Assembly (NCBI GenBank): GCA_949294455.1
Contig: CASFHD010000006.1
Location: forward strand, 1 to 51,253
DNA from: an uncultured Christensenella sp.
GTDB lineage: Bacteria > Bacillota > Clostridia > Christensenellales > UBA1242
Length of the DNA stretch: 51,253 nt
Reading direction: 5' to 3'
A program made the translations under genes and the position numbers. The notes under the pieces are model-generated. The model was given only the letters and a program-made list of their open reading frames with translations. It had not been told where the DNA came from and searched no databases. Positions 17,129 through 26,706 of the stretch are shown piece after piece. Position 1 is the stretch's first letter, and each line of letters begins with the position of its first letter.

Positions 17129-17157
17129 ATTTTATCATATAAAAATTAATTTGTAAA
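17129..17157 (-). promoter_or_regulatory. Extended -10 promoter of the minus-strand gene at 16387
   Basis: On the minus strand TTTACA (17157-17152), a 17-nt spacer and TGA-TAAAAT (-10 at 17134-17129). The -10 box overlaps the ATG at 17130, which therefore cannot be the start codon. Confidence 0.7.
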
Positions 17158-17300
17158 TACTTGTGATTAAAGTTTTTTATATTTTCTTAATTATTGGCAT
17201 CAAAAAATGTTTATGATTTCATATTTATCGTTCTTTTTATTTGTCCTTGTTTTAAAGTTTGTTTTTTGTCGATTTTTATTTAAAAAGTTTTTAAAATCTA

Positions 17301-17329
17301 TTGACAAATCTTTGGTTGTTTGATAAAAT
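17301..17329 (+). promoter_or_regulatory. Promoter of the S10-spc-alpha operon
   Basis: TTGACA (17301-17306), a 17-nt spacer and TAAAAT (17324-17329). It is the best promoter upstream of rpsJ and predicts a leader of about 315 nt. Confidence 0.75.
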
Positions 17330-17335
17330 CTTTTT

Positions 17336-17649
17336 GCTATTACTGATTGGGTTGATACACAAGGTTGCAACAACTAGCTACTGTTGGTGGGAATTTGTGT
17401 GTACTAAAGCCTTTTTAGGCGCCAACAAAAGTAATTTTTATTTTTGGGTGATAGTACTTAACACACGGCTCATTATTATATTACTATAATACCTATTCTT
17501 ATCCTTTCCATATTATTTTATGTGGTTTTAAAAAGTTGTTTAATTTTGAACTTTAATAAAGTAGGTTTAAATTTTATAATAATTCAATTTGTTCTATTGA
17601 GTGTGTTTGTTGAGTTTGGTAAGAGTTTTGCATTATTAGGAGGATTTTT
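17336..17649 (+). promoter_or_regulatory. Structured 5' leader of the S10 operon
   Basis: The leader holds pairings that exclude each other. ACACAA (17357-17362) can pair TTGTGT (17395-17400), enclosing a CAACA/TGTTG hairpin (17368-17372 with 17382-17386). Alternatively GTGTGTACT (17397-17405) pairs AGTAC plus ACAC (17453-17457, 17461-17464) around a GCCT/AGGC hairpin (17409-17420), while TGTTGG (17382-17387) can pair CCAACA (17422-17427). This is the expected place for autoregulation by a ribosomal protein, L4 in some bacteria. No terminator is seen in it. Downstream of ~17470 I see only A/T-rich sequence and the rpsJ AGGAGG at 17638-17643. Confidence 0.5.
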
Positions 17650-17958
17650 ATGGCAACTCAAAAAATTAGATTTAAGTTAAAGTCTTACGACCACGCTTTA
17701 ATCGACAGTACAGTGGCAAAAATTATTGATATTGCTACTAAGGCTGGATGTAAAATATCTGGCCCTATACCTCTTCCTACTGAAAAGGAAGTGGTTACTA
17801 TTCTTCGTGCACCGCACAAATATAAAGATTCAAGAGAAGAGTTCGAAACTAGAACTCATAAAAGAATGATTGATGTATACGCTCCAAATTCAAAAGCAGT
17901 TGATACACTTCTTAAAATGAATTTGCCTTCTGGCGTTGTCATCAATGTGGTTTTATAA
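17650..17958 (+). CDS. rpsJ: 30S ribosomal protein S10
   Basis: This 102-residue S10 begins with [15 protein letters not shown] and ends with [11 protein letters not shown], as in other bacteria. S10 sits in the 30S head and, as NusE, also takes part in transcription antitermination and transcription-translation coupling. It is the first gene of the S10-spc-alpha operon. AGGAGG at 17638-17643, 6 nt before ATG 17650, is the strongest ribosome-binding site seen in the window. The str genes (rpsL, rpsG, fusA, tuf) do not precede it here. Confidence 0.98.
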   Translation: MATQKIRFKLKSYDHALIDSTVAKIIDIATKAGCKISGPIPLPTEKEVVTILRAPHKYKDSREEFETRTHKRMIDVYAPNSKAVDTLLKMNLPSGVVINVVL

Positions 17959-17973
17959 AAGGAGACAGCGTAA

Positions 17974-18606
17974 ATGAAAAGTGCTATTATTGCTAAAAAA
18001 CTAGGCATGACTCAGATTTTTGATGATGACGGTAAAGTTATTCCTGTTACAGTCGTTGAAGCTGGTCCATGTGTGGTTTCTCAAATCAAAACTGTAGAAA
18101 AAGATGGTTACAGTGCAGTTCAAATGGCTTTTGGTAAATTAAAGCCTTCTAGAACTAATAAAGCTATCGCTGGAACTTTTAAAAAGGCTGGCGTAGAGAC
18201 TAAAAAATATATTAAAGAATTTAAACTTGATAACGCAGAAAATTTCACTTTAGGTCAAGAAATTAAATGTGATACTTTTGCTGTTGGCGACAGAGTTGAT
18301 GTGTCAGGTGTTTCAAAAGGTCATGGTTTCACAGGCGTTATTAAAAGATGGAATAATCGCAGACTTAAAATGACTCACGGTGTTGGACCTGTTCATAGAG
18401 AAGTAGGTTCAATGGGTGCTAATTCATACCCTTCAAGAGTTTTCAAAAATAAGAAAATGGCTGGTCAATGGGGTAATGAAAATGTTTCAGTACAAAATCT
18501 AACAGTCGTAAGAGTTGACGCTGAAAGAAATTTATTGTTGATTAAAGGTTCAGTTCCTGGTCCTAAAAACTCAATAGTTTTCATTAAGTCAACCGTTAAG
18601 GCTTAA
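17974..18606 (+). CDS. rplC: 50S ribosomal protein L3
   Basis: This 210-residue L3 shows the N-terminal [28 protein letters not shown] and the [14 protein letters not shown] loop that carries the Gln methylated by PrmB in other bacteria. L3 binds early to 23S rRNA and reaches the peptidyl transferase centre. AAAGGAG before ATG 17974 fixes the start; the gene follows rpsJ by 15 nt in the standard order. Identity is certain. Confidence 0.98.
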   Translation: MKSAIIAKKLGMTQIFDDDGKVIPVTVVEAGPCVVSQIKTVEKDGYSAVQMAFGKLKPSRTNKAIAGTFKKAGVETKKYIKEFKLDNAENFTLGQEIKCDTFAVGDRVDVSGVSKGHGFTGVIKRWNNRRLKMTHGVGPVHREVGSMGANSYPSRVFKNKKMAGQWGNENVSVQNLTVVRVDAERNLLLIKGSVPGPKNSIVFIKSTVKA

Positions 18607-18617
18607 AGGAGTAAGGT

Positions 18618-19238
18618 ATGACTAAAGTTAATTTATATAATATGAAAAAAGAAGTCGTTGGCGATGTTGAACTTAGTGATATTTTCAATGTTGAATACAA
18701 CGAACCAGTTATCCACCAAGTTGTAGTCGCTGTCCACAATAATCAAAGGCAAGGCACTATGGCTAATTTGACTAGAAGTGAAGTTAGAGGTAAGGCAGCT
18801 AAACCTTGGAGACAAAAAGGTACTGGTAGTGCTAGACAAGGTTCTAGAAAAGGTCCTCAATGGACTGGCGGCGGTATTGTCTTCGCTAAAAAACCTAGAG
18901 ATTTCTCACAAAAGGTTAATAAAAAAGTTAAAGATTTAGCTCTTTGTAGTGCTCTAAGTCAGAAATTAAGACAAGATGAATTATTTATAGTAGATAGTAT
19001 CAAAGTTGATGCTCCAAAAACCAAAGTTATGGCTGATATGCTTGACAAGTTCGGCTTTACAGGTAAATCTGTTGCTATTGTTACTGACGGTGTTGATGAC
19101 AATGTGCTTAGAAGTTCTAATAACATTCAAAAACTAAATGTTAATGAAGTTAGACTTTTAAACGCTTGTGATATTGTTGAAAATAAATTCGTGGTACTAA
19201 CTTTGGACGCTTTAAAGAAATTAGAGGAGGCATTTTAA
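18618..19238 (+). CDS. rplD: 50S ribosomal protein L4
   Basis: This 206-residue L4 carries the loop WRQKGTGSARQGS and WTGGGIVFAKKPRDF that reaches into the exit tunnel and contacts macrolides in other bacteria. In Gammaproteobacteria, free L4 represses the S10 operon through the leader RNA; whether it acts on the leader seen at 17336-17649 is an open question. AAAGGAG lies before ATG 18618. Normal length, standard order. Confidence 0.98.
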   Translation: MTKVNLYNMKKEVVGDVELSDIFNVEYNEPVIHQVVVAVHNNQRQGTMANLTRSEVRGKAAKPWRQKGTGSARQGSRKGPQWTGGGIVFAKKPRDFSQKVNKKVKDLALCSALSQKLRQDELFIVDSIKVDAPKTKVMADMLDKFGFTGKSVAIVTDGVDDNVLRSSNNIQKLNVNEVRLLNACDIVENKFVVLTLDALKKLEEAF

Positions 19239-19240
19239 TT

Positions 19241-19543
19241 ATGATGGCACAAGAAATTATTCTAAAGCCTATTATGACTGAAAAATCTTATGCTGGTATT
19301 GCTAATAAGATTTATACTTTCAAAGTTAATATTAAGGCTAATAAATACGAAATTAAAGATGCTGTTGAAGAACTTTTCGGCGTTAAAGTTGACAAAGTTA
19401 ACACTTGCATCGTTAAGGGAAAAACTAAGGCTAGAAATACTAAAAATGGTCGAGTTTTTGGTAAAACTAGCGATTATAAAAAGGCTGTTGTTACCCTTAA
19501 ACAAGATTCTAAAACTATTGAATTCTTCGATAGTTTATCATAA
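19241..19543 (+). CDS. rplW: 50S ribosomal protein L23
   Basis: This 100-residue L23 has [12 protein letters not shown] at the start and the central [13 protein letters not shown] strand. It lies at the tunnel exit, where trigger factor and SRP dock. There are two adjacent ATG codons (19241 and 19244). GAGGAGG at 19224-19230 fits either, and the first is given. It starts 2 nt after the rplD stop. Confidence 0.97.
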   Translation: MMAQEIILKPIMTEKSYAGIANKIYTFKVNIKANKYEIKDAVEELFGVKVDKVNTCIVKGKTKARNTKNGRVFGKTSDYKKAVVTLKQDSKTIEFFDSLS

Positions 19544-19554
19544 GGAGATTTTAT

Positions 19555-20391
19555 ATGGCATTAAACAAACATAAACCTACCTCAAGCGCTCAAAGATTTG
19601 TTACTACTTTAAATGTTGATTATGTTGATAAAAAAGCAAAAGCTCCTAAAACTTTGCTTGCAACTAAAAACAAAACTGGTGGTAGAAATGCTCAAGGTAA
19701 AATTACTGTTAGACACATCGGTGGCGGTAACAGAAGAAAATACCGTATTATAGATTTTAAAAGAAATAAAGATGGCGTTGAAGCAGTTGTAGAAAACATT
19801 CAATACGATCCTAATCGTACTTGCTTTATCGCTTTATTGTGTTATGCTGATGGTGAAAGAAGATTTATTATCGCTCCAAAAGGTTTGAAGGCGGGAGATA
19901 GAGTTATTTCTGGTTCTAACATTGAAATTAAAATTGGTAATAATTTACCTCTTAGTGAAATCCCTCTTGGTGCTTTAATCCACAATATTGAATTGAACCC
20001 TGGTAAAGGTGGACAACTTGTTAGAACTGCAGGTGCTTCTGCTCAACTTATGGCTAAAGAAGGCAACTATGTTACTTTAAGAATGCCTTCTGGTGAAATG
20101 AGAAAGGTTTTGGCAAGATGTAGAGCTACTATTGGTGAAGTTGGTAATGAAGAACATGAAATCGTGTCTTTAGGTAAGGCAGGTAGAAAAAGACATATGG
20201 GTATTCGTCCTACTGTCCGTGGTAGTGTTATGAACCCAGTTGATCACCCTCACGGTGGTGGTGAAGGTAAATCTCCAGTTGGTCACGCTGGTCCTATGAC
20301 TCCTTGGGGTAAACCTGCACTTGGTTACAAAACTAGAAAAAATAAAAAGGCTTCTGACAGACTTATTGTCAAGAGAGCTTCTGGCAAATAG
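19555..20391 (+). CDS. rplB: 50S ribosomal protein L2
   Basis: This 278-residue L2 has the expected length and the conserved C-terminal block [21 protein letters not shown] close to the peptidyl transferase centre. The His in that block is important in E. coli L2. L2 is needed for subunit joining. AAGGAG precedes ATG 19555. Standard order between rplW and rpsS. Confidence 0.98.
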   Translation: MALNKHKPTSSAQRFVTTLNVDYVDKKAKAPKTLLATKNKTGGRNAQGKITVRHIGGGNRRKYRIIDFKRNKDGVEAVVENIQYDPNRTCFIALLCYADGERRFIIAPKGLKAGDRVISGSNIEIKIGNNLPLSEIPLGALIHNIELNPGKGGQLVRTAGASAQLMAKEGNYVTLRMPSGEMRKVLARCRATIGEVGNEEHEIVSLGKAGRKRHMGIRPTVRGSVMNPVDHPHGGGEGKSPVGHAGPMTPWGKPALGYKTRKNKKASDRLIVKRASGK

Positions 20392-20401
20392 GAGATAAAT
20401 T

Positions 20402-20677
20402 ATGAGTAGGTCATTAAAGAAAAGTCCGTTCATTGAAGAAAAATTGTTCAACAGAATTCAAGCTATGAACGAAAAAAATGAAAAGAAAGTTGTTAAAACT
20501 TGGTCTAGGGCTAGTGTTATTCATCCTATTATGGTTGGTCACACTATCGCTGTTCATAATGGTAGAAAGCATATCCCTGTTTATTGTACCGCTGATATGG
20601 TTGGACATAAACTAGGTGAATTTGCTCCTACTAGAACTTATAAAGGACACAAGGGTAATAATAAGGAAGGGAAATAG
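20402..20677 (+). CDS. rpsS: 30S ribosomal protein S19
   Basis: This 91-residue S19 has [10 protein letters not shown] at the start and the conserved [20 protein letters not shown] region. It pairs with S13 in the 30S head. AGGAG precedes ATG 20402, which is 10 nt after the rplB stop. Confidence 0.98.
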   Translation: MSRSLKKSPFIEEKLFNRIQAMNEKNEKKVVKTWSRASVIHPIMVGHTIAVHNGRKHIPVYCTADMVGHKLGEFAPTRTYKGHKGNNKEGK

Positions 20678-20685
20678 GAGAGAGT

Positions 20686-21081
20686 ATGGCAAAGAGAATT
20701 AGAGAAAAAACTGCTAAAATTTTAGCTGAAAAAGATAACCGTCCATTTGCAAAGGTAACTCATGTTAGAGTTAGTCCTACTAAGGCTATACCTGTTGTTA
20801 ACTTGGTTCGCGGTAAAAGTTATGATGAAGCAATCGCTATTTTAGAAAACCTTCCTAACGATGCTGCTAGCATTGTCTTGAAACTTATTAATTCAGCTGC
20901 TAGTAATGCTGAACACAATAAAGGTTTGAATAGACATGACCTTTATGTCGCTGAAATATTCGTAGATAATGCTCCTTTTACTGAAAACAGATATTGGTTT
21001 AAAGGTCATGGCAGAGGTTCTAGAATTGCTTCAAGAAGAAGTCATATAACTGTTAAGTTAGATATGGCAAAAGGAGTGTAA
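20686..21081 (+). CDS. rplV: 50S ribosomal protein L22
   Basis: This 131-residue L22 carries VRVSPTKAIPVVNLVRGK and a C-terminal beta-hairpin RYWFKGHGRGSRIASRRSHI that lines the exit tunnel. It is slightly longer than the usual 110-115 residues because of an N-terminal extension with Lys/Arg and a short extra start segment (MAKRIREKTAKILAEKDNRP). AGGAG precedes ATG 20686. Confidence 0.97.
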   Translation: MAKRIREKTAKILAEKDNRPFAKVTHVRVSPTKAIPVVNLVRGKSYDEAIAILENLPNDAASIVLKLINSAASNAEHNKGLNRHDLYVAEIFVDNAPFTENRYWFKGHGRGSRIASRRSHITVKLDMAKGV

Positions 21082-21085
21082 TAGT

Positions 21086-21751
21086 ATGGGTCAAAAAGTT
21101 AATCCTAATGGTCTTAGAACAGGTATAAATAAGGGCTGGAATTCTTTCTGGTTCACTGACAACAAAAAAGATGTTGTTAAATTTGTTAAAGAAGACGATG
21201 TATTAAGAAAATTTATAAATAAAAATTATGCTAATTGCGGTATCTCTTCAATTAAAATTGAAAGAACTGCTGATACTTTGACTGTTACTATTGCTACTGG
21301 TAAACCTGGTATGCTTATCGGTCAAAAAGGCGCAGGCGTTGAACAACTAAGAAAAAGTATTGAAAAACTTTCTAACGCTAAAAAAGTGTTCGTTAATGTT
21401 AAAGAAATTAAAAATGTTGATATGGACGCTAAATTAGTCGCTGAAAGTATCGCTTTACAACTTGAAAAAAGAGTTCAATTCAGGCGTGCTATGAAATCTG
21501 CTATGCAAAGAACTATGAAGGCTGGAGCTAAGGGTATCAAAACTATGGTTTCAGGTAGACTTGATGGTGCAGAAATCGCAAGAAGTGAACATTATCAAGA
21601 AGGCTCTCTTCCTTTACAAACTCTTAGAGCTGATGTTGATTATGCTTTGGCTGAAGCTCACACTACTTTTGGTGTCGTTGGTGTTAAAGTTTGGATTTAT
21701 AAGGGAGACATAATTGGTAAAGTTAACTTAACTGAAAAAGGAGAAAACTAA
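21086..21751 (+). CDS. rpsC: 30S ribosomal protein S3
   Basis: This 221-residue S3 has an N-terminal [14 protein letters not shown], a type II KH domain whose GxxG loop is IGQKGAGVE, and the C-terminal [25 protein letters not shown] region that lines the mRNA entry channel. It starts 4 nt after rplV, behind AAAAGGAG, and ends 1 nt before rplP, pointing to coupled translation. Confidence 0.98.
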   Translation: MGQKVNPNGLRTGINKGWNSFWFTDNKKDVVKFVKEDDVLRKFINKNYANCGISSIKIERTADTLTVTIATGKPGMLIGQKGAGVEQLRKSIEKLSNAKKVFVNVKEIKNVDMDAKLVAESIALQLEKRVQFRRAMKSAMQRTMKAGAKGIKTMVSGRLDGAEIARSEHYQEGSLPLQTLRADVDYALAEAHTTFGVVGVKVWIYKGDIIGKVNLTEKGEN

Positions 21752-21752
21752 T

Positions 21753-22187
21753 ATGTTAATGCCTAAAAGAGTTAAAAGAAGAAAAACATTTAGAGGCAGA
21801 ATGAAGGGTAAGGCTTCAAGAGGTAATTTTTTGGCTTATGGTGATTATGGTCTTTTTGCTACTGAACCTTGTTGGATGACCTCTAATCAAATTGAAGCTG
21901 CTCGTATCGCTATGAATAGGTATATGAAAAGAGGCGGAAAAGTTTGGATTAAAGTCTTCCCTGATAAACCTATAACTAAGAAACCTGCAGAAACTAGAAT
22001 GGGTAGTGGTAAGGGTTCACCTGAAGGCTTCGTCGCTGTCGTTAAAACTGGTAGAGTTCTTTTTGAAGTCTCTGGTCCTAGCGAAGATGTTTGTTTAGAA
22101 GCTTTGAGGCTTGCTAGCCACAAATTGCCTTGTAAAACTAAGGTGATAAGAAAAGAAGAAAAAGGCGGTGAGTCGAATGAAGAATAA
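21753..22187 (+). CDS. rplP: 50S ribosomal protein L16
   Basis: This 144-residue L16 has the typical start [19 protein letters not shown] and the [16 protein letters not shown] motif that contacts A-site tRNA. It has a short acidic tail ([10 protein letters not shown]). Its last 11 nt overlap rpmC, whose ribosome-binding site GGCGGTG lies within the rplP tail, so the two are translationally coupled. Confidence 0.97.
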   Translation: MLMPKRVKRRKTFRGRMKGKASRGNFLAYGDYGLFATEPCWMTSNQIEAARIAMNRYMKRGGKVWIKVFPDKPITKKPAETRMGSGKGSPEGFVAVVKTGRVLFEVSGPSEDVCLEALRLASHKLPCKTKVIRKEEKGGESNEE

Positions 22188-22377
22188 TTATAATGAAATG
22201 ACTATTGAAGAATTAAATGCTGAAGAGAAAAAACTTAGAAGTGAACTTTTTAATTTGGTTTTCTCTAAAAGCGTTAATCAGTTGACTGATAATTCTTCTA
22301 TTAGAAAAATTAAAAAGAACATCGCTAGAGTTCTTACTGCTAAAACTTTAAGACTTAAAAAGGAGATAGAGGAGTAA
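22177..22377 (+). CDS. rpmC: 50S ribosomal protein L29
   Basis: This 66-residue all-helical L29 has [20 protein letters not shown] and a Lys-rich C-terminus. It sits beside L23 at the tunnel exit. I chose ATG 22177 over the GTG at 22168: GGCGGTG at 22164-22170 is well spaced for the ATG, and the resulting N-terminus (MKNNYNEMT) fits family length. It overlaps rplP by 11 nt and ends one nt before rpsQ. Confidence 0.95.
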   Translation: MKNNYNEMTIEELNAEEKKLRSELFNLVFSKSVNQLTDNSSIRKIKKNIARVLTAKTLRLKKEIEE

Positions 22378-22378
22378 T

Positions 22379-22645
22379 ATGGAAAATATTGAAAAGAAAC
22401 CTTCACGCAAAACTATTATTGGTGTCGTTGTTAGTAATAAAATGGACAAAACTATAGTCGTTTGCGTTACTGGTAAGAAAAGACACCCTATCTATAAAAA
22501 ATATGTTACATTCAGTAAAAAGTACAAAGTACACGATGAAAAAAATGAGTGTAATGTTGGCGACAGAGTTGAAATTGTCGAGACTAGACCTATCAGCCGT
22601 GATAAACACTTTAAACTTCTTTCTGTAATCGAAAGATCTAAATAG
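22379..22645 (+). CDS. rpsQ: 30S ribosomal protein S17
   Basis: This 88-residue S17 has [19 protein letters not shown] and [36 protein letters not shown] OB-fold strands. It binds 16S rRNA early in assembly. GGAG ahead of ATG 22379 lies in the end of rpmC, one nt upstream. Confidence 0.97.
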   Translation: MENIEKKPSRKTIIGVVVSNKMDKTIVVCVTGKKRHPIYKKYVTFSKKYKVHDEKNECNVGDRVEIVETRPISRDKHFKLLSVIERSK

Positions 22646-22655
22646 GAGATATTTT

Positions 22656-23024
22656 ATGATACAACCACAATCAAGATTAAAAGTTGCCGACAATACTGGT
22701 GCTAAAGAAATTATGTGTATCAGATGTCTTGGCGGATCATTTAGATATAGTTCTAATATTGGTGATATTATTGTTGCTTCTGTTAAAAAGGCTGACCCTG
22801 ATGGTAAAGTGAAAAAAGGCGAAGTTGTTATGGCTGTTATTGTTAGAACTAAAAAGGGTGTCCAAAGAGAAGATGGCACTTCTATTAAATTCGATGATAA
22901 TGCTGCTGTAATTATTGATAAATCTAAACTTCCTAGAGGAACAAGAATCTTTGGACCTATCGCGCGTGAACTTCGTGCTAAAGGTTTCCTTCAAATTATA
23001 TCTCTTGCTCCGGAAGTTTTATAG
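22656..23024 (+). CDS. rplN: 50S ribosomal protein L14
   Basis: This 122-residue L14 begins [17 protein letters not shown] and ends in the conserved [13 protein letters not shown]. It binds 23S rRNA at the subunit interface and the silencing factor RsfS in other bacteria. AGGAG precedes ATG 22656. Standard first gene of the spc block. Confidence 0.98.
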   Translation: MIQPQSRLKVADNTGAKEIMCIRCLGGSFRYSSNIGDIIVASVKKADPDGKVKKGEVVMAVIVRTKKGVQREDGTSIKFDDNAAVIIDKSKLPRGTRIFGPIARELRAKGFLQIISLAPEVL

Positions 23025-23033
23025 GAGGATTAA

Positions 23034-23402
23034 ATGTCTAAACTTAATATTAAAACTGGCGATAAAGTAGTTGTTATCGCAGGTAAAGACAAAGGCGTTA
23101 CAGGTGAAGTTTTAAGCGTGCTTCCAATGGATAATAAAGTTGTCGTTAAAGGTGTTAATATTCAAACTCATTTCAATAAACCTAAGTCTAAAGATGACAA
23201 AGGTGGTATTGTTAAAAAAGAAGGCCCTATTGACATTTCTAACGTTCAAGTTATCTGTCCTACTTGCAATCTTCCAACTAGAATTGGTAGAGGTGTTGAT
23301 GAATCTGGTAAGAGCGTTAGAATTTGTAAACATTCTAATTGTGGCGCTATTATTACAACTAAAGTGGCTAAGGTTAAAAAGACCACTAAAAAGTCTAAGT
23401 AG
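23034..23402 (+). CDS. rplX: 50S ribosomal protein L24 with zinc-type C-terminal insert
   Basis: This 122-residue L24 has the N-terminal KOW motif (NIKTGDKVVVIAGKDKGVTG), which nucleates 23S assembly, and SNVQVICPTCN. Four Cys (75, 78, 98, 103) in CPTC and CKHSNC form a likely zinc site; many bacterial L24 proteins lack it. A Lys-rich tail follows. AGGAGG precedes ATG 23034. Identity is certain. Confidence 0.97.
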   Translation: MSKLNIKTGDKVVVIAGKDKGVTGEVLSVLPMDNKVVVKGVNIQTHFNKPKSKDDKGGIVKKEGPIDISNVQVICPTCNLPTRIGRGVDESGKSVRICKHSNCGAIITTKVAKVKKTTKKSK

Positions 23403-23413
23403 GAGATTAACAT

Positions 23414-23980
23414 ATGGAAAAGAAAGAATTAAATAGAAAACATATTTACTATAAGGAAAATGTTGTTCCTGCTCTTATTAAAGAATTTTCATATAAAAAC
23501 ATTATGGAAGTTCCAAAATTAGAAAAAATCGTTTTGAGCATTAGACTTGGTAAAGAAAAAGACAATTCTAAAAGTTTTAACTTGGCAGTTGATGAATTAT
23601 CTAGTATCGCTGGTCAAAAAGCTATGGTTACCACTGCTAAAAAATCTGTGGCTAACTTTAAACTTAGAAAGGGTCAAAAAATCGGCGCTAAGGTTACTTT
23701 AAGAGGCGAAAGAATGTATGAATTCTTTGATAAACTTGTGTCAATTGCTCTACCTAGAGTTAGAGACTTCCAAGGCGTTAATCCTACATCTTTTGATGGT
23801 AAAGGTAATTATAGCTTTGGTATTAAAGAACAAATCATTTTCCCTGAAATTATCTATGATAAAATTGAACACGTCAGAGGCTTTGATATTATGATTGTTA
23901 CAACTGCTAATACTGATAAAGAAGCTTTCACTTTATTAGATTTGATGGGTATGCCTTTTAGTAGGAATAATAGGAGATAA
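23414..23980 (+). CDS. rplE: 50S ribosomal protein L5
   Basis: This 188-residue L5 has the conserved [40 protein letters not shown] and [16 protein letters not shown] segments. It binds 5S rRNA and contacts the P-site tRNA. AGGAG precedes ATG 23414; it ends 2 nt before rpsN. Confidence 0.98.
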   Translation: MEKKELNRKHIYYKENVVPALIKEFSYKNIMEVPKLEKIVLSIRLGKEKDNSKSFNLAVDELSSIAGQKAMVTTAKKSVANFKLRKGQKIGAKVTLRGERMYEFFDKLVSIALPRVRDFQGVNPTSFDGKGNYSFGIKEQIIFPEIIYDKIEHVRGFDIMIVTTANTDKEAFTLLDLMGMPFSRNNRR

Positions 23981-23982
23981 TT

Positions 23983-24168
23983 ATGGCAAAAAAAGCATTA
24001 ATACAAAAACAACAAAAAAAGCAAAAATTTTCAACTAGAGAATACACTAGATGTTCTATTTGCGGTCGTCCTCATGCTGTTCTTCGCAAATATGGTATTT
24101 GCAGACTATGCTATAGAGATTTGGCTTACAAAGGTGAATTGCCTGGTGTAAAGAAGTCTAGTTGGTAA
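23983..24168 (+). CDS. rpsN: 30S ribosomal protein S14, type Z (zinc)
   Basis: This 61-residue short S14 has the zinc site Cys24, Cys27, Cys40 and Cys43 ([17 protein letters not shown]) and the C-terminal [11 protein letters not shown], so it is the zinc-dependent rpsZ type and not the long Cys-free form. It lies in the 30S head. AGGAG precedes ATG 23983. Confidence 0.98.
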   Translation: MAKKALIQKQQKKQKFSTREYTRCSICGRPHAVLRKYGICRLCYRDLAYKGELPGVKKSSW

Positions 24169-24181
24169 AAGGAGATTTATT

Positions 24182-24580
24182 ATGTATATAAATGACCCAA
24201 TCGCAGATATGCTTACAAGAATTCGTAATGCGAATGTTAATAAGGCTGAAACTGTTGATGTTCCTACTTCTAAAATGAAACTCTCTATTGCTAATATTCT
24301 TTTAAATGAAGGTTTTATATCTTCTTATAAAGAAGTTGAAATAGATGGTCACAAAAATATTAATATTACTTTGAAATATGGCCCTAATGGTGAAAAAGTT
24401 ATCTCAGGTCTTAAGAGAATAAGTAAACCTGGTCTTAGAGTTTATGCTAATGCTAGTGATCTTCCTAGAGTTTTGAATGGTTTGGGAATTGCTATTGTTT
24501 CTACAAATAAAGGTGTTATCACTGATAAGGAAGCAAGAAAATTAAATGTTGGCGGTGAAGTGCTGGCATTCGTTTGGTAG
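24182..24580 (+). CDS. rpsH: 30S ribosomal protein S8
   Basis: This 132-residue S8 opens with [15 protein letters not shown] and ends [10 protein letters not shown]8 binds the central 16S domain and in E. coli represses the spc operon by binding the rplE message. AAAGGAG precedes ATG 24182. Confidence 0.98.
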   Translation: MYINDPIADMLTRIRNANVNKAETVDVPTSKMKLSIANILLNEGFISSYKEVEIDGHKNINITLKYGPNGEKVISGLKRISKPGLRVYANASDLPRVLNGLGIAIVSTNKGVITDKEARKLNVGGEVLAFVW

Positions 24581-24589
24581 AGGTGAGTT

Positions 24590-25141
24590 ATGTCAAGAAT
24601 AGGTAAATTAGAAATTATTGTTCCTGCCGATGTTACCGTTTCGGTAGGTGAGAACAATACTATTACTGTTAAAGGTCCTAAGGACACTCTTTCTAGAGTT
24701 ATTGATAAATGCATAACAGTAAATGTAGAAGGTAACAAAATACATTTAACACCTAATAATAATGAAAATAAAACTAATGCTTTACACGGTCTTTATAGAC
24801 AATTAATCAATAATATGGTTATTGGTGTAAGCAAAGGATTTAAAAAATCTTTGACTATTAATGGTGTTGGTTACAAAGTAGCTAAACAAGGTAATAAAAT
24901 TGTTATGGGACTCGGATTTTCTCACCCTGTTGAGTTTGAAGAAGTTCATGGAATTACTTTATCTTGTCCTTCTGCTACTGAAATCGTTGTCGAGGGCGCT
25001 GATAAAGAACTTGTAGGTCTTGTTGCTGCTAAAATTAAGGCTATTAGACCTGTTGAACCTTATCACGGTTATGGCATCAGATATACTGGCGAAACAGTTA
25101 TATTGAAGGCTGGTAAGGCTGCTAAGGGCGGTAAGAAGTAA
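24590..25141 (+). CDS. rplF: 50S ribosomal protein L6
   Basis: This 183-residue L6 has duplicated domains and the family's RPVEPYHGYGIRYTGETVILKAGKAAK-type end. It lies near the factor-binding site of the 50S. AGAGGTGAG precedes ATG 24590, 9 nt after rpsH. Confidence 0.98.
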   Translation: MSRIGKLEIIVPADVTVSVGENNTITVKGPKDTLSRVIDKCITVNVEGNKIHLTPNNNENKTNALHGLYRQLINNMVIGVSKGFKKSLTINGVGYKVAKQGNKIVMGLGFSHPVEFEEVHGITLSCPSATEIVVEGADKELVGLVAAKIKAIRPVEPYHGYGIRYTGETVILKAGKAAKGGKK

Positions 25142-25152
25142 GGAGTTTTGTT

Positions 25153-25521
25153 ATGATTAATAAAGTTAATAAAAATGACATTAGAGTTAAAAGACATTAT
25201 AGACTTAGAAATCATTTGTCTGGTAATTCTTCTCGTCCTAGATTAAATGTTTATAGAAGTTTAAATAATATCTATGCTCAACTTATCGATGATGAAAAAG
25301 GTGTTACTATCGTTAGTTGCAATACTTTACAACCTGATATTAAATCTTTGATTGATGGTAAATCTCCTAAAGAACAGGCGTTTATCGTTGGTCAAACTAT
25401 CGGTGAAAAAGCTGTAAACGCTGGTATAACTGATGTCGTTTTCGATAGAGGTGGATATCTTTATACTGGTAGAGTTAAAGAACTTGCAGACGGTGCTAGA
25501 AGCGCTGGCTTGAAGTTTTAG
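25153..25521 (+). CDS. rplR: 50S ribosomal protein L18
   Basis: This 122-residue L18 has RLRNHLSGNSSRPRLNVYRS, the FDRGGYLYTGRVKELADGAR block and the end GLKF. It carries 5S rRNA into the ribosome with L5. AAGGAG precedes ATG 25153. Confidence 0.98.
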   Translation: MINKVNKNDIRVKRHYRLRNHLSGNSSRPRLNVYRSLNNIYAQLIDDEKGVTIVSCNTLQPDIKSLIDGKSPKEQAFIVGQTIGEKAVNAGITDVVFDRGGYLYTGRVKELADGARSAGLKF

Positions 25522-25533
25522 AAAGGAGTTTTT

Positions 25534-26046
25534 ATGGCAAAAAGAGAATTCAAAAAACAAAGAGTTGAGCAAAATGATGGCTTCGACAAAAAAATGTTGG
25601 AAATTAGAAGAGTTGTTAAAGTCGTTAAAGGTGGTAGAACTTTAAGATTTTCAGCTTTGGTTGTCGTAGGTGATAAAAAAGGCCGTGTTGGTATGGGTTT
25701 AGGTAAGGCTGCTGAAGTCCCTGTCGCTATTGATAAAGCTACTAAGGCTGCTAAGAAAAACTTAATAACTGTCCCTGTTGTTGATGGTACTGTCCCTCAC
25801 GACTCTGTTGGTAAGTATTCAACTTCTTCAGTTGTTATATTACCAGGTAAAAAGGGTAGCGGTATTATTGCTGGTGGTGCTGCTCGTGCAGTCTTTGAAC
25901 TTGCTGGTTATAGTGATATAACTTCTAAAATCCACGGCTCTACTAATAAAATTAATGCTGTTAAAGCTACTTTAAATGGCTTGAAAAATATGAAAACTAG
26001 AGAACAAGTCGCTGCTCTTCGTGGTAAGCCTGTCGATGAAATATAG
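25534..26046 (+). CDS. rpsE: 30S ribosomal protein S5
   Basis: This 170-residue S5 has the double-stranded-RNA-binding-like N domain (RVVKVVKGGRTLRFSALVVVGD) and GSGIIAGGAARAVFELAGYSD in the C domain. Spectinomycin and ram mutations map to this protein in other bacteria. AAAGGAG precedes ATG 25534. Confidence 0.98.
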   Translation: MAKREFKKQRVEQNDGFDKKMLEIRRVVKVVKGGRTLRFSALVVVGDKKGRVGMGLGKAAEVPVAIDKATKAAKKNLITVPVVDGTVPHDSVGKYSTSSVVILPGKKGSGIIAGGAARAVFELAGYSDITSKIHGSTNKINAVKATLNGLKNMKTREQVAALRGKPVDEI

Positions 26047-26054
26047 GAGTTTTT

Positions 26055-26249
26055 ATGGAAAAAAATGTAGTTGAAAATGTAAAGGTTACTTTGGTTAAAA
26101 GTACTATAGGCTTTGACAAACGTCAAGATAAAATTGTTAAAGCTCTTGGATTTACAAAACTTTATCAAACTAGAATACTTCCTCTAAACGATTGTATTAA
26201 GGGTAGTTTAGATAAAATTAAACATTTAGTAAAAGTAGAAAAGGCGTAG
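26055..26249 (+). CDS. rpmD: 50S ribosomal protein L30
   Basis: This 64-residue L30 has [24 protein letters not shown] and ends in the usual short strand. It is absent in some lineages, so its presence is informative. AGGAG precedes ATG 26055. Confidence 0.96.
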   Translation: MEKNVVENVKVTLVKSTIGFDKRQDKIVKALGFTKLYQTRILPLNDCIKGSLDKIKHLVKVEKA

Positions 26250-26259
26250 GGAGGAATTA

Positions 26260-26706
26260 ATGTATAATCACGATTTAAAACCTGCTGTCGGTGCTAGAAC
26301 TCTTCAAAAAAGAGTTGGTAGAGGTATCGGTAGCGGTTTAGGAAAAACTGCAGGTAAAGGCCATAAGGGACAAAACGCTAGAAGCGGTGGTGGTGTTCGT
26401 CCTGGTTTTGAAGGAGGTCAAACTCCTATTTATAGAAGAATCCCTAAAAGAGGTTTTTCAAATGCTGCTTTTAAGAAAATTTACTCTGTTGTTAATGTTG
26501 AACAATTAAATATTTTTGAAGATGGTAATGTTGTAGATGAAATCGCTTTACTTAATAGCGGTATTCTTGCTAAAATCGAAAAAGATGGCGTGAAAATTTT
26601 GGGTAACGGTAATCTTACTAAAAAATTAACCGTTAAGGCTCAAAAGTTTACTAAGTCTGCTAAAGATAAAATTTCGGCTTTGGGTGGTGCCACTGAGGAG
26701 GTATAA
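26260..26706 (+). CDS. rplO: 50S ribosomal protein L15
   Basis: This 148-residue L15 has the Gly-rich N-terminal extension ([21 protein letters not shown]) that threads into 23S rRNA and [17 protein letters not shown]. Its stop overlaps the secY start by one nt (TAATG), typical of coupled translation. Confidence 0.98.
   Translation: MYNHDLKPAVGARTLQKRVGRGIGSGLGKTAGKGHKGQNARSGGGVRPGFEGGQTPIYRRIPKRGFSNAAFKKIYSVVNVEQLNIFEDGNVVDEIALLNSGILAKIEKDGVKILGNGNLTKKLTVKAQKFTKSAKDKISALGGATEEV

Noticed and set aside
17301..17489. 62-codon frame upstream of rpsJ
   Set aside because: It opens in the -35 box of the S10 promoter, lacks a ribosome-binding site and lies in the structured leader.
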